DNA of 64,000 nucleotides. Source: Cystobacter fuscus (GTDB lineage Bacteria > Myxococcota > Myxococcia > Myxococcales > Myxococcaceae). Location of the stretch: contig NZ_CP022098.1 in assembly GCF_002305875.1 (NCBI RefSeq), positions 7,068,001 to 7,132,000 on the forward strand, given 5' to 3'. A program made the translations under genes and the position numbers. The notes under the pieces were generated by a model that saw nothing but the letters and a program-made list of their open reading frames with translations, did no database searches and had not been told where the DNA came from. Positions 25,924 to 33,146 of the stretch are shown in pieces (positions within the stretch are counted from its first letter, which is position 1; every line of letters begins with the position of its first letter).

Positions 25924-27330
25924 ATGTCCAAGCGTTGCATGCTGTCGCTGGCGCTCGCCGGCGTGTCGCTCGCCGTGTCCCCGGCGGTCGCGCAGACCGT
26001 CGGCGACCCACAGAACCCGATCTTCCGCAACATGTACACCGCCGATCCCTCGGCGCATGTCTGGGCCGACGGACGGCTCTATGTCTATCCATCGCATGAC
26101 ATCGCCCCACCGCGCGGTGCCGACCTCATGGACGAGTACCATGTCTACTCGACCAACGACATGGTCAACTGGGTCGATCACGGCGAGATCCTGCGCGCCT
26201 CCAACGTGCCCTGGGGAAGGCCGGAGGGCGGCTTCATGTGGGCGCCCGATGTGGCCTACAAGAACGGTATCTATTACTTCTACTTCCCCCATCCCAGTGG
26301 AACGGACTGGAACAACACCTGGAAGATCGGCGTGGCGACGAGCACACAGCCGGCGGCGAACTTCACCGTGCAGGGATACATCCAGGGACTGGAATCGCTG
26401 ATCGATCCCGCGGTGTTCGTCGATGACGATGGCCAAGCGTATCTGTATTACGGTGGGGGAGGCATCGCCAAGGGGGGCAAGCTCAAGGCCAACATGATGG
26501 AGATCGACGGCCAGATGCAGACCATGCAGGGTCTGGTCGACTTCCACGAGGCCTCGTGGGTGCACAAGCGCAACGGGCTCTACTACCTGTCGTACGCGGA
26601 CAACTACGACCAGAATGGCGACCACAACCGCATGCGCTACGCCACGAGCACGAGCCCGCTCGGTCCGTGGACGTATCGTGGCGTCTACATCGACTCCACG
26701 GACAGCTATACGAACCACGGCTCGATCGTGCAGTACAAGGGGCAGTGGTATGCCTTCTACCACACGAGCATGCTGTCGGGGAATGATTGGCTTCGCTCGG
26801 TCAGCGTCGACAAGCTGTATTACAACAGCGACGGCACGATCCAGTTGGTCAATCAGACGAAGCAGCACGGCACGCCACACTTCGCCACCCCGCTGGCGAT
26901 TCCGGGACAGATCCAGGCGGAGGACTACGACAACGGTGCACAAGGCGTGGCGTACAGCGATGGCAGTCCGCAGAACGAAGGCGGCGCGTACCGGCCGAAC
27001 GAAGGCGTCGATGTCGGCACGATTCCCAGCGGAGGCTTCCACGTCGGTTGGGTGAGCTCCTCGGAGTGGGTGGAGTACACGGTGAACGTGGCGACGAGCG
27101 GCACGTATACCGTGTCCGCCCGGGTCGCGACGCAGACGACCAATGGCAGCTCGTTGCGCATCCTGTTCGACGGAAAGAAGGTGGGCACCCTCACCGTGCC
27201 GAACACCGGAGAGTGGCAGACCTATACGACGGTGAGCACGCAGGTGAACCTGGAGGCTGGCAAGCACATCATCCAGCTGCGTTTTGGTGACGCGCTCAAT
27301 CTGGATCACTTGACGTTCACGAAGCAGTAA
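25924..27330 (+). CDS. secreted GH43 glycosidase with CBM6
   Basis: This 468-residue secreted carbohydrase has a signal peptide (LSLALAGVSLAVSPAVAQ). A five-bladed GH43 domain covers about 30-325; the base Asp is in TADPSAHVWADGRLYVYPSH and the acid-region blades include MWAPDVAYKNGIYYFYFP and DPAVFVDDDGQAYLYYGG. A C-terminal CBM6 domain covers about 335-468 (QIQAEDYDNGAQGVAYSD...SEWVEYTVNVATSG...IQLRFGDALNLDHLTF). GH43 enzymes act mainly on arabinan or xylan side chains, and CBM6 binds xylan or beta-glucan. ATG 25924 is preceded by AGGAGCC. A short hairpin lies downstream. Confidence 0.92.
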   Translation: MSKRCMLSLALAGVSLAVSPAVAQTVGDPQNPIFRNMYTADPSAHVWADGRLYVYPSHDIAPPRGADLMDEYHVYSTNDMVNWVDHGEILRASNVPWGRPEGGFMWAPDVAYKNGIYYFYFPHPSGTDWNNTWKIGVATSTQPAANFTVQGYIQGLESLIDPAVFVDDDGQAYLYYGGGGIAKGGKLKANMMEIDGQMQTMQGLVDFHEASWVHKRNGLYYLSYADNYDQNGDHNRMRYATSTSPLGPWTYRGVYIDSTDSYTNHGSIVQYKGQWYAFYHTSMLSGNDWLRSVSVDKLYYNSDGTIQLVNQTKQHGTPHFATPLAIPGQIQAEDYDNGAQGVAYSDGSPQNEGGAYRPNEGVDVGTIPSGGFHVGWVSSSEWVEYTVNVATSGTYTVSARVATQTTNGSSLRILFDGKKVGTLTVPNTGEWQTYTTVSTQVNLEAGKHIIQLRFGDALNLDHLTFTKQ

Positions 27331-27362
27331 CGAGGTGTGGAGGTCCCCGGGCTTCCCCCTTC

Positions 27363-27384
27363 AGGGGGCTGGTCCGGGCCCCCT
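27363..27384 (+). terminator. GC-rich hairpin after the GH43 gene
   Basis: AGGGGGC (27363-27369) pairs with GCCCCCT (27378-27384) with an 8-base loop, 32 bases after the GH43 stop. No T tract follows, so its strength as a terminator is uncertain. Confidence 0.35.
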
Positions 27385-27486
27385 CCGTCGTGCCCATGGA
27401 GGACCGGGCTCCCCCTCTCCACTGCTCGTGAAGGGAAGTTCTCCGGTAGAGTCCCCCGCCCTCTCCGCCCGCGCGATCTGGAGCCC

Positions 27487-29895
27487 ATGTCCTCCGTCTC
27501 CCCAGAGCCCCCCCGGCCCGAAGCCTCTCCGCCCCGATGGCTCGTCCCCACCCTGGGCGTGGGACTCACCCTCCTCTTCTTCCATCGGGCCGTCTTCTCC
27601 GCCAACGTCTTCTTCCTGCGCGACGTGCAGCAAGTCTACGTACCGCTGTGGGAATACTGGCGCGAGCGGGTGCTCGGGGGGGAGTTTCCCCAGTGGTATC
27701 CCTTCGATGGGCTCGGGCAGCCCTACGTGGGCATGGTCGTCTCCGGCGCCTTCCACCCGGCCCAGGTGCTGTCGCTGGTGCTACCCGGGGCGCAGGGCCT
27801 CAAGTGGCTCATGCTGCTGTGCTTCCCGGTGGCGTTCCTCGGCATGAGCGCGCTGGGGCGGCGGCTCGGGTGGGGGCTCGGGGCCGCGCTGCTCGCGGCG
27901 ATGAGCTACACCTTCAGCGGCTACCTCGTCAGCATCACCAACAACACCCTGTACCTCCTGGCGGCCGTCACCGTGCCCTGGGTGTTCTGGGCGCTGGAGG
28001 GCTTTCTCAGGGCACCCACGGTGGGACGGGGGCTCGGGGTCGCCGTGCTGCTCGGGCTCGTGCTGCTCGCCGGCGACGTGCAGGGCTACGCGGTCTGTCT
28101 GGGCGGGGCCCTGCTGTGGAGCGTGAGCCGCCCGGCGTCCGGAGGCACGCCCCGCGCGCTGCTGGGGATGCTGGGAGTGGGGGTCGTCTCCCTGCTGCTG
28201 TGCGCGGTGCAGATCCTCCCGACGCTGGCGGGGCTGGGCGAGGTGCGCGCCTCGAATCAGACGCTGGCGCAGGCGACGGAGTGGTCCGTCCATCCCATGC
28301 GGCTGGTGGAGCTGGTGCTCGGGCCCCTGTTCGCGGGCGATTCCGGCGAGCCCGTCCAGGTGGCCATCAGTGCGTGGCTGCTGTCCACGTCGAGGACCGA
28401 GCTGTGGGCGGACTCGTTCTATCTCGGCGCGCCCGCGCTCGTGCTGGCGGGCGTGGCGGTGACCCGGGTGCGGGGGCCGCGCGCGGCCTTGCTGCTCGCC
28501 GCCGCCCTGGGGGTGGTGCTGCTGGCGCTCGGCAAGCACACGCCGCTCTACGGCTGGGTGTTCGATTGGGTGCCGCCGTGGCGGGCCTTCCGCTACCCCG
28601 AGAAGCTGATGACGTTCGTCACCTTCACGGTGTGCCTGGCGGCGGGCGTGGGGTGGGAGCGGCTCGAGCACGCGCCCGACGTCCGGCGCCGGATGGGGCA
28701 CGGCGTGCTCGGGCTGGGCGGACTGGTGCTCGCGGTGGGCGGCGCGGAGTGGCTCGGCCACGTGTTCTCCGAGGGGATGTTGTCCGGCCTGTGGATGGGG
28801 CCGCCATGGCCCGAGGCCCAGCGGCGCATCGGCGAGCACTTCGTGCTGGGCTGTGGGCTGGCGGGCGGGAGCCTGCTCGCGTTGGGGGGCATCCTCGGCG
28901 GGGTGCGCTCGGCGGAGGCGCGGGCCGGGCTCGTGGGGGTGGTGGGCTTCGGGGGGCTGCTGCTGGCCAATGGCGACATCTACAAGGTGGGAGAGCCGGA
29001 GCTGTTCGACGAGCCAACGCCCTTCGTCCTGCGCATCCAGGAGGAGCTGCGCGAGCAGTTCGGTCCGCCGCCTCGGGTGTACCGGCTGTTGGGCCGCTAC
29101 TACACGCCGCACCCCTTGCCACTGCCCACCTTGGCGGAGACGAACGCGCTCATCATGGGCGCCTCACTGATGCCGCTCGTGCCAGCGCTCTTCGGCCTGG
29201 AGAGCTCGAGCGCGTACATGCCCGCCGTGTCGCGACGGGTGGCGGACGTGCAGGCGGAGACGAGATCCTGGGTGCGTCGCACCGCGGGCCTGTTCCACAC
29301 GCGCTACTTCATCCTCTCGAGCGAGTCGAGCGAGGTCACCGCACTGGTGGCGGAGCCGCTCCGGGTGCTGGAGCGGCTGGACGCCTTCGGGCTGTGGCTG
29401 GTGGAGGACTCGAACGCGCTGCCACGCGCGTACCTCGCCCACCCGCGCTGTGTGACGGCTCCGAGAGAGGCGCTGCGGCGGCTCGGGAGCATCCAGGCCC
29501 CGCGCGAGGTGGTGGTGGAGTGCGCGGCGCCCCTGCCCGAGCCGCCGCTGGAGGCACCCCGGGGCGAGGTCACCGCCGTCCGATCCCTACCGGAGCGGGT
29601 GGAGGTGGAGGTGCAGGCGCGGGGCGGAGAGGTGCTGGTGCTCAACGACGCCTACTACGGAGGATGGACGGCGAGCGTGGACGGGGAGCCGGTGCCCATC
29701 CTGCCCGCCAATGGGGCGGTGCGCGCGGTGGCGGTGCCCCCGGGGGCGCATCAGGTGGTCTTCCGCTACCGCACGCCCGGGCTGGCCGTGGGCGCCGGGG
29801 TGAGCCTGGGCACGCTGCTCGTGCTGCTCGGCGTGGATGGAGTGCTACGGCGGCGGCTCACGCCAAGGGCCGGGAGAACAACGAGTTTCTCGTGA
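27487..29895 (+). CDS. YfhO-like polytopic membrane protein
   Basis: This 802-residue integral membrane protein has about 12 hydrophobic helices from 18 to 520 and a soluble extracytoplasmic part from about 520 to 770. The first loop contains FFLRDVQQVYVPLWEYWRER and WYPFDGLGQPYVG. The later helix WVPPWRAFRYPEKLMTF matches YfhO-family proteins, which belong to the GT-C glycosyltransferase-like superfamily. The C-terminal domain ends VLNDAYYGGWTASVDGEPV and VFRYRTPGLAVGAGVSL, also typical of YfhO. YfhO itself is linked to glycosylation of surface polymers. The start at 27487 is chosen over a frame open further upstream because it precedes the first helix directly. Confidence 0.8.
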   Translation: MSSVSPEPPRPEASPPRWLVPTLGVGLTLLFFHRAVFSANVFFLRDVQQVYVPLWEYWRERVLGGEFPQWYPFDGLGQPYVGMVVSGAFHPAQVLSLVLPGAQGLKWLMLLCFPVAFLGMSALGRRLGWGLGAALLAAMSYTFSGYLVSITNNTLYLLAAVTVPWVFWALEGFLRAPTVGRGLGVAVLLGLVLLAGDVQGYAVCLGGALLWSVSRPASGGTPRALLGMLGVGVVSLLLCAVQILPTLAGLGEVRASNQTLAQATEWSVHPMRLVELVLGPLFAGDSGEPVQVAISAWLLSTSRTELWADSFYLGAPALVLAGVAVTRVRGPRAALLLAAALGVVLLALGKHTPLYGWVFDWVPPWRAFRYPEKLMTFVTFTVCLAAGVGWERLEHAPDVRRRMGHGVLGLGGLVLAVGGAEWLGHVFSEGMLSGLWMGPPWPEAQRRIGEHFVLGCGLAGGSLLALGGILGGVRSAEARAGLVGVVGFGGLLLANGDIYKVGEPELFDEPTPFVLRIQEELREQFGPPPRVYRLLGRYYTPHPLPLPTLAETNALIMGASLMPLVPALFGLESSSAYMPAVSRRVADVQAETRSWVRRTAGLFHTRYFILSSESSEVTALVAEPLRVLERLDAFGLWLVEDSNALPRAYLAHPRCVTAPREALRRLGSIQAPREVVVECAAPLPEPPLEAPRGEVTAVRSLPERVEVEVQARGGEVLVLNDAYYGGWTASVDGEPVPILPANGAVRAVAVPPGAHQVVFRYRTPGLAVGAGVSLGTLLVLLGVDGVLRRRLTPRAGRTTSFS

Positions 29896-29905
29896 GCCCC
29901 GAGAG

Positions 29906-29928
29906 GCGGCCGGAGGGCGCCTGGCCGC
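29906..29928 (+). terminator. hairpin after the YfhO-like gene
   Basis: GCGGCC (29906-29911) and GGCCGC (29923-29928) form a 6-bp stem, 11 bases beyond the stop of the membrane-protein gene. It separates that gene from the peptide locus. It has no T tract. Confidence 0.3.
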
Positions 29929-30110
29929 TTGCGTCCGGCGGACAAGCGAGACCCGGGGCCTGGCGAAGGAGACCGTCGGCGTGGCCCTGGATGCCCGCGA
30001 ACTGGAAGCCGATCACAAAGCCGGACTCGGTTCTCCATCCATTTGGGCCGGTTTTCCAAATCCTCCCTACCGGAGGAGCCGGAGCCCGAATCACCCACAT
30101 GGAGGCCGTC

Positions 30111-30161
30111 ATGAAGAACCGTCGCAAGAATGGTGAGTACCTCGGCAGTCTGCTGGGCTGA
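30111..30161 (+). CDS. 16-residue peptide gene (precursor or leader peptide candidate)
   Basis: A 17-codon frame encodes MKNRRKNGEYLGSLLG. GGAGG at 30101-30105 is 5 bases before ATG 30111, one of the best ribosome binding sites in the region. An in-frame ATG at 30099 lacks such a site. The peptide has a basic N-terminal half (KNRRK) and a small hydrophobic C-terminal half with three Leu and three Gly. Fourteen bases after the stop is a perfect intrinsic terminator, followed by an M29-like hydrolase and AzlC/AzlD exporter genes. Two readings are possible: a ribosomal precursor peptide whose own terminator makes it more abundant than its enzymes, or a leader peptide of a translation-controlled attenuator. 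I know no family for it. Confidence 0.5.
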   Translation: MKNRRKNGEYLGSLLG

Positions 30162-30163
30162 AG

Positions 30164-30179
30164 CTGGCTATCAGGCCAG
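30164..30179 (+). promoter_or_regulatory. alternative stem overlapping the terminator
   Basis: CTGGC at 30164-30168 can pair with GCCAG at 30175-30179 (6-base loop). The same GCCAG is the 5' arm of the terminator, whose 3' arm ends in another CTGGC (30193-30197). The two structures are mutually exclusive, which is the layout of an attenuator. The stem starts 3 bases after the peptide stop, where a ribosome stalled at the end of the peptide would cover it. Confidence 0.35.
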
Positions 30180-30207
30180 GGGGATGTTCCCCCTGGCTTG
30201 TTTATTT
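30175..30207 (+). terminator. intrinsic terminator downstream of the peptide gene
   Basis: GCCAGGGGGA (30175-30184) and TCCCCCTGGC (30188-30197) form a perfect 10-bp stem with a 3-base loop. It is followed directly by the T-rich tail TTGTTTATTT (30198-30207). It is the most canonical rho-independent terminator noticed in the window. It stands between the 16-residue peptide gene and the M29-like gene, so it must be leaky or regulated if all are one transcript. Confidence 0.8.
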
Positions 30208-30241
30208 CCAGTGGCCTTGTTTTTCCCTGAAGGAACTCGTC

Positions 30242-31330
30242 ATGAAGCCAGCCTCCATCTCTCCAGCCCGAATTCGTCAGTTTGGCGATCCAGAAGATGC
30301 CGCCTTCTGTCTTGTGACAAACAGGGAGTTCATCAGCCAGATCCACCTGGAACGAGAGGGCGGATATAGCGACTACCTCATTCTCGAGTATGAGAATGGG
30401 GATCGGTTCAGTGAATTGCTCGCGAAGAAAATCCCGGAGCATGCGCACATTCTGGTGATCTCCCCCAATGCGTTCTTCCAGTCTCCTCGCGCCGAGGAGT
30501 TGGGCAGTCGGCGCAAGTTACTCGCCATGGCCTGCAACTCGACACCCACCGCATGGGACATGATCCCCCGCTTCCTGAAGATCGTCGAGGATACCGATCC
30601 GGAAGAGCAGCAGCGCTTCACGGACCGTTTCTTCGCGATGGGAGAGGCCTCCGCCTATCTGGAGTTCGTCGACGAGCGGTATGGCACGCGAGCCAGGCTC
30701 GAACATCTCGACGAGCGCTACTTGTGGAACGAGCAGGCGGGTCTGCTCAACTGGGGCGGCCAGCAGCTCGCCCCCTCGGGAGAGATCAGCGTCCTGCCGC
30801 TCCACATCTGGGACTTCGATTCCAACCTCTACTTGAAGTTCAATGGCACCATCGCCATCCAGGGCTACCCCATCCTGCACAATGGCACGCCCAGCTTCCT
30901 GCGTGCCGATCAGGCCCGTATCCATGGGCAGCTCGCCTGCCTCTCACGGGAGGCGCTCATCGCGACGGTGGAGAACGGCAGGATCGTCGATCTCAAGGCA
31001 GCGGGGCCCGAGGCACAGCCCGCACATGACATGATGACCGCGATGTTCGAGGTCGATTCCCGCTACCGCATCATCTGGGAACTGGGCTTCGCCATCAACA
31101 CACACTCGACCATCGTGCCAGGCAATTTCGCGATGAACGAGGTCTTCGGCGCGGAGAATGGCACGATCCACTTCGGCCTCGGCTTGACCCCCCACACCCA
31201 GTACCACCTCGACCTCATCTGCCCTGGCCTCACGGTACTCACCGACAAGGGCCAGGTCGTGCTCGGCCGCCGCGGGCCCGTCGGCGCCATGCCACGTGTG
31301 CGCGCAGAGGGTTGTGCGTGCCTGGAGTGA
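30242..31330 (+). CDS. M29-aminopeptidase-like metalloprotein
   Basis: This 362-residue cytoplasmic protein has a C-terminal 100 residues that match the M29 (aminopeptidase T)/NicX fold. WELGFAINTHSTIVPGN supplies a Glu, FAMNEVFGAENGTIHFGLG a Glu and a His, and YHLDLICPG a His and an Asp, so all expected metal ligands are present. The N-terminal half (about 1-200) is divergent from true aminopeptidases and I do not recognise it. M29 enzymes release N-terminal residues from peptides; the related NicX is an iron dioxygenase. ATG 30242 follows AAGGA. It is coupled to azlC by a TGATG overlap. Given the tiny peptide gene just upstream, peptide trimming is a reasonable guess. Confidence 0.6.
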   Translation: MKPASISPARIRQFGDPEDAAFCLVTNREFISQIHLEREGGYSDYLILEYENGDRFSELLAKKIPEHAHILVISPNAFFQSPRAEELGSRRKLLAMACNSTPTAWDMIPRFLKIVEDTDPEEQQRFTDRFFAMGEASAYLEFVDERYGTRARLEHLDERYLWNEQAGLLNWGGQQLAPSGEISVLPLHIWDFDSNLYLKFNGTIAIQGYPILHNGTPSFLRADQARIHGQLACLSREALIATVENGRIVDLKAAGPEAQPAHDMMTAMFEVDSRYRIIWELGFAINTHSTIVPGNFAMNEVFGAENGTIHFGLGLTPHTQYHLDLICPGLTVLTDKGQVVLGRRGPVGAMPRVRAEGCACLE

Positions 31331-32019
31331 TGCTCCAGAGCCGGACGGGACTGGCGCGCTCGATCTCCGTCGGGCTCGCGCTGTTTCCGGTGGGACTGTT
31401 GTTCGGGTTGACCGCCGCACAAAATGGCTGGCGGCCAATGGAAGTCTTCGCGCTCAGCGCGATCGGCTTCACGGGGAGCGGCCAGTTCGCCCTGCTGGCG
31501 CTGACCAAGGAGGGAGTTGCTCCCCTGCTGATCTTCTTGATCATCCTGCTGATCAACCTGCGCTATGTGCCCATGGCGTTCACCGCCGCCAGAGGCATGG
31601 ACGGGGCCGTGGGCAAGCGGGCGACGTTGGCTCACTTCGTCAGCGACGAGTCCTATGCGGTCGAGCAGATCGCCGACCCGCCCGCCGTGCGCGCGTCGAT
31701 CCGGCTCTGGATCGCCCTCTTCTGGGTCGCGTCCACTACCGCCGGGGCCCTCGTCGCCATGTTGCTGCCGGCGCATTGGGCGGGCTCCATCGGCGCGGTC
31801 ACCTTTCCAGCCAACGCGTTGCTCATCCTGCTGGCGCTGCTGCGCGTGCGAGCCTTCGTGGAGCGCCTGGGCCGGCGCGGCCTGGCGGCGATCCTGGCAA
31901 GTCTCCCCATCGCGCTCGGCATCCGGATCCTTCTGGGCAGCAAGCTGTTCTGGCTGCCCAGCATCCTCCTGGTCGGGCTCACCATCCATTGGATCTGCAA
32001 AGCGAGGGACGCGTCGTGA
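31330..32019 (+). CDS. azlC: AzlC-family branched-chain amino-acid exporter subunit
   Basis: This 229-residue integral membrane protein of the AzlC family has about six helices, with the family segment IGFTGSGQFALLALTKEG and LRYVPMAFTAAR near residues 40-90. Together with AzlD it exports branched-chain amino acids or their analogues. ATG 31330 overlaps the stop of the M29-like gene (TGATG), and the stop overlaps the GTG start of azlD, so the three genes are translationally coupled. The family is usually found as azlCD alone or with a regulator. Linkage to an M29-like protein and a tiny peptide is unusual and may mean that the exported compound is the product of this locus. Confidence 0.88.
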   Translation: MLQSRTGLARSISVGLALFPVGLLFGLTAAQNGWRPMEVFALSAIGFTGSGQFALLALTKEGVAPLLIFLIILLINLRYVPMAFTAARGMDGAVGKRATLAHFVSDESYAVEQIADPPAVRASIRLWIALFWVASTTAGALVAMLLPAHWAGSIGAVTFPANALLILLALLRVRAFVERLGRRGLAAILASLPIALGIRILLGSKLFWLPSILLVGLTIHWICKARDAS

Positions 32020-32333
32020 CGACCACGGCCTGGATCGGTATCACCCTCTTGCTGGGTGTCAGCCTGGTCGTCCGCGTCTTTCCGGCCTTGCTGCGCCCGC
32101 CCCTCTCCCAGGCCACGCTGGAGCAGATCGAGACCATCCTGCCCATTGCCGTGCTGATCAACCTGGCCATCTTCTCCGCGAGCAGCGAGATAGCGGCGGC
32201 GCCTGGCCCGGCGCTGCTGGGGCTGGGGATCCTGGGCGTGTTGACGTTCGCAGCGCGTACCGTTCCCATCCTGGTGACGCTGATCGCGTCCACCACCGCT
32301 TTCCTCCTGCTCCTCACGGCGCTGAATCGCTGA
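32016..32333 (+). CDS. azlD: AzlD-family exporter subunit
   Basis: This 105-residue, four-helix protein of the AzlD family starts with GTG at 32016 inside the end of azlC (4-base GTGA overlap). It shows the conserved RVFPALLR and ILPIAVLINLAIFS segments and ends in a hydrophobic helix. AzlD is the obligate small partner of AzlC. A weak inverted repeat follows the gene at 32357-32379, after which the AfsA-like operon starts. Confidence 0.87.
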   Translation: MTTTAWIGITLLLGVSLVVRVFPALLRPPLSQATLEQIETILPIAVLINLAIFSASSEIAAAPGPALLGLGILGVLTFAARTVPILVTLIASTTAFLLLLTALNR

Positions 32334-32356
32334 GGCCTGGGGCATCGGCACCGCAC

Positions 32357-32379
32357 AGCTCCAGGAGGACCAGGGAGCT
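32357..32379 (+). terminator. weak hairpin after azlD
   Basis: AGCTCC (32357-32362) pairs with GGAGCT (32374-32379) around an 11-base loop, 24 bases after the azlD stop. No T tract follows. If active it would separate the exporter operon from the AfsA-like operon that starts at 32491. Confidence 0.22.
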
Positions 32380-32490
32380 CGCCTCCGCCGGGCCATCCGT
32401 CACATCAGATCGCAGCCGTGTCCATCCAGTTGGCCCCGGGATGCGCTGGGCCGATCCCGCGAATGGACCACGCTGACGGATGGTGTCTGT

Positions 32491-33141
32491 ATGCAAGAGG
32501 CAATGCTCATCGAAGATGGGGTTGACGGCCGGGACACTCCGGGAGTGGTGGACGAGGTTCCCGCCGGAGTGCTCGAGAAGCTGAAGGAGTGGGTGAAGAC
32601 GTTCGACCCTTCCGCCCGACTCCAGCTTCCACGGCACCTGGTCCACAAGAGCGATCCACGCAACGTCTTCATCGCCCGGCTCGAGCGCGTCTCGGAGGCA
32701 CGGCCAGACGAACTCGCGGCGCAGCTCATCTTCGACCCAACCCATCCGTACCACTTCGAGCACCCGCAGGACCACGTCCCGGGAATGATGCTCATGGAGG
32801 CAGGTCGGCAACTCGGGCTGGCGGTGACGCACCTGTTCTACGGGGTAGCGCTGGACGCCATGTTCGTGCTCAACGACGTGAAGGCCCGCTTCCGCCGCTT
32901 CGCGGAGCTGGGCGAGCCCGTCTTCGTGTACTCGGCCGTGCACGAGAAGGAGTACCGGCGGGGGCGCCTCATCTCGATGCGCCAGGCGGGGCTCTTCATC
33001 CAGCGGGGCGAGTTCCTCGGCTCGATGGAGGGAAGCTGGAGCGTGTACGACCGGCGGCTCATGGAGCGGCTCCGGCGCCGACCGCGGCCGGGGGATGGAT
33101 CGGCCACTTCCCGCCCGATGACGGCCCCTGCCACGGAGTGA
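32491..33141 (+). CDS. AfsA-type hotdog-domain protein (single domain)
   Basis: This 216-residue protein has one A-factor-biosynthesis hotdog domain (PF03756). It shows LVHKSDPRNVFIARLERV (50-67) and HPYHFEHPQDHVPGMMLMEA (85-104), followed by GRQ. The His91, Asp94-His95 and Glu103...Arg106-Gln107 pattern is the AfsA active-site signature. AfsA makes gamma-butyrolactone precursors by joining a beta-ketoacyl chain to dihydroxyacetone phosphate; AfsA has two such domains, this protein only one. It opens an operon of four further genes with overlaps or very short gaps. It may act on an acyl thioester in making a small lipid-like molecule (inference). Confidence 0.78.
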   Translation: MQEAMLIEDGVDGRDTPGVVDEVPAGVLEKLKEWVKTFDPSARLQLPRHLVHKSDPRNVFIARLERVSEARPDELAAQLIFDPTHPYHFEHPQDHVPGMMLMEAGRQLGLAVTHLFYGVALDAMFVLNDVKARFRRFAELGEPVFVYSAVHEKEYRRGRLISMRQAGLFIQRGEFLGSMEGSWSVYDRRLMERLRRRPRPGDGSATSRPMTAPATE

Positions 33142-33146
33142 TGCCC

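Noticed and set aside
29837-30136. A frame ending in a Pro/Arg/His-rich stretch just before the peptide gene
   Set aside because: It has no domain and its right end overlaps the peptide frame; AAGGAG near 29968 before a GTG is suggestive but the translation does not look like a real protein.
27537-30161. A plus-strand frame overlapping the YfhO-like gene and reaching the peptide gene
   Set aside because: It is an out-of-frame shadow of the membrane protein, Arg/Ala/Gly-rich without helices. Its last codons happen to be the real 16-residue peptide frame.
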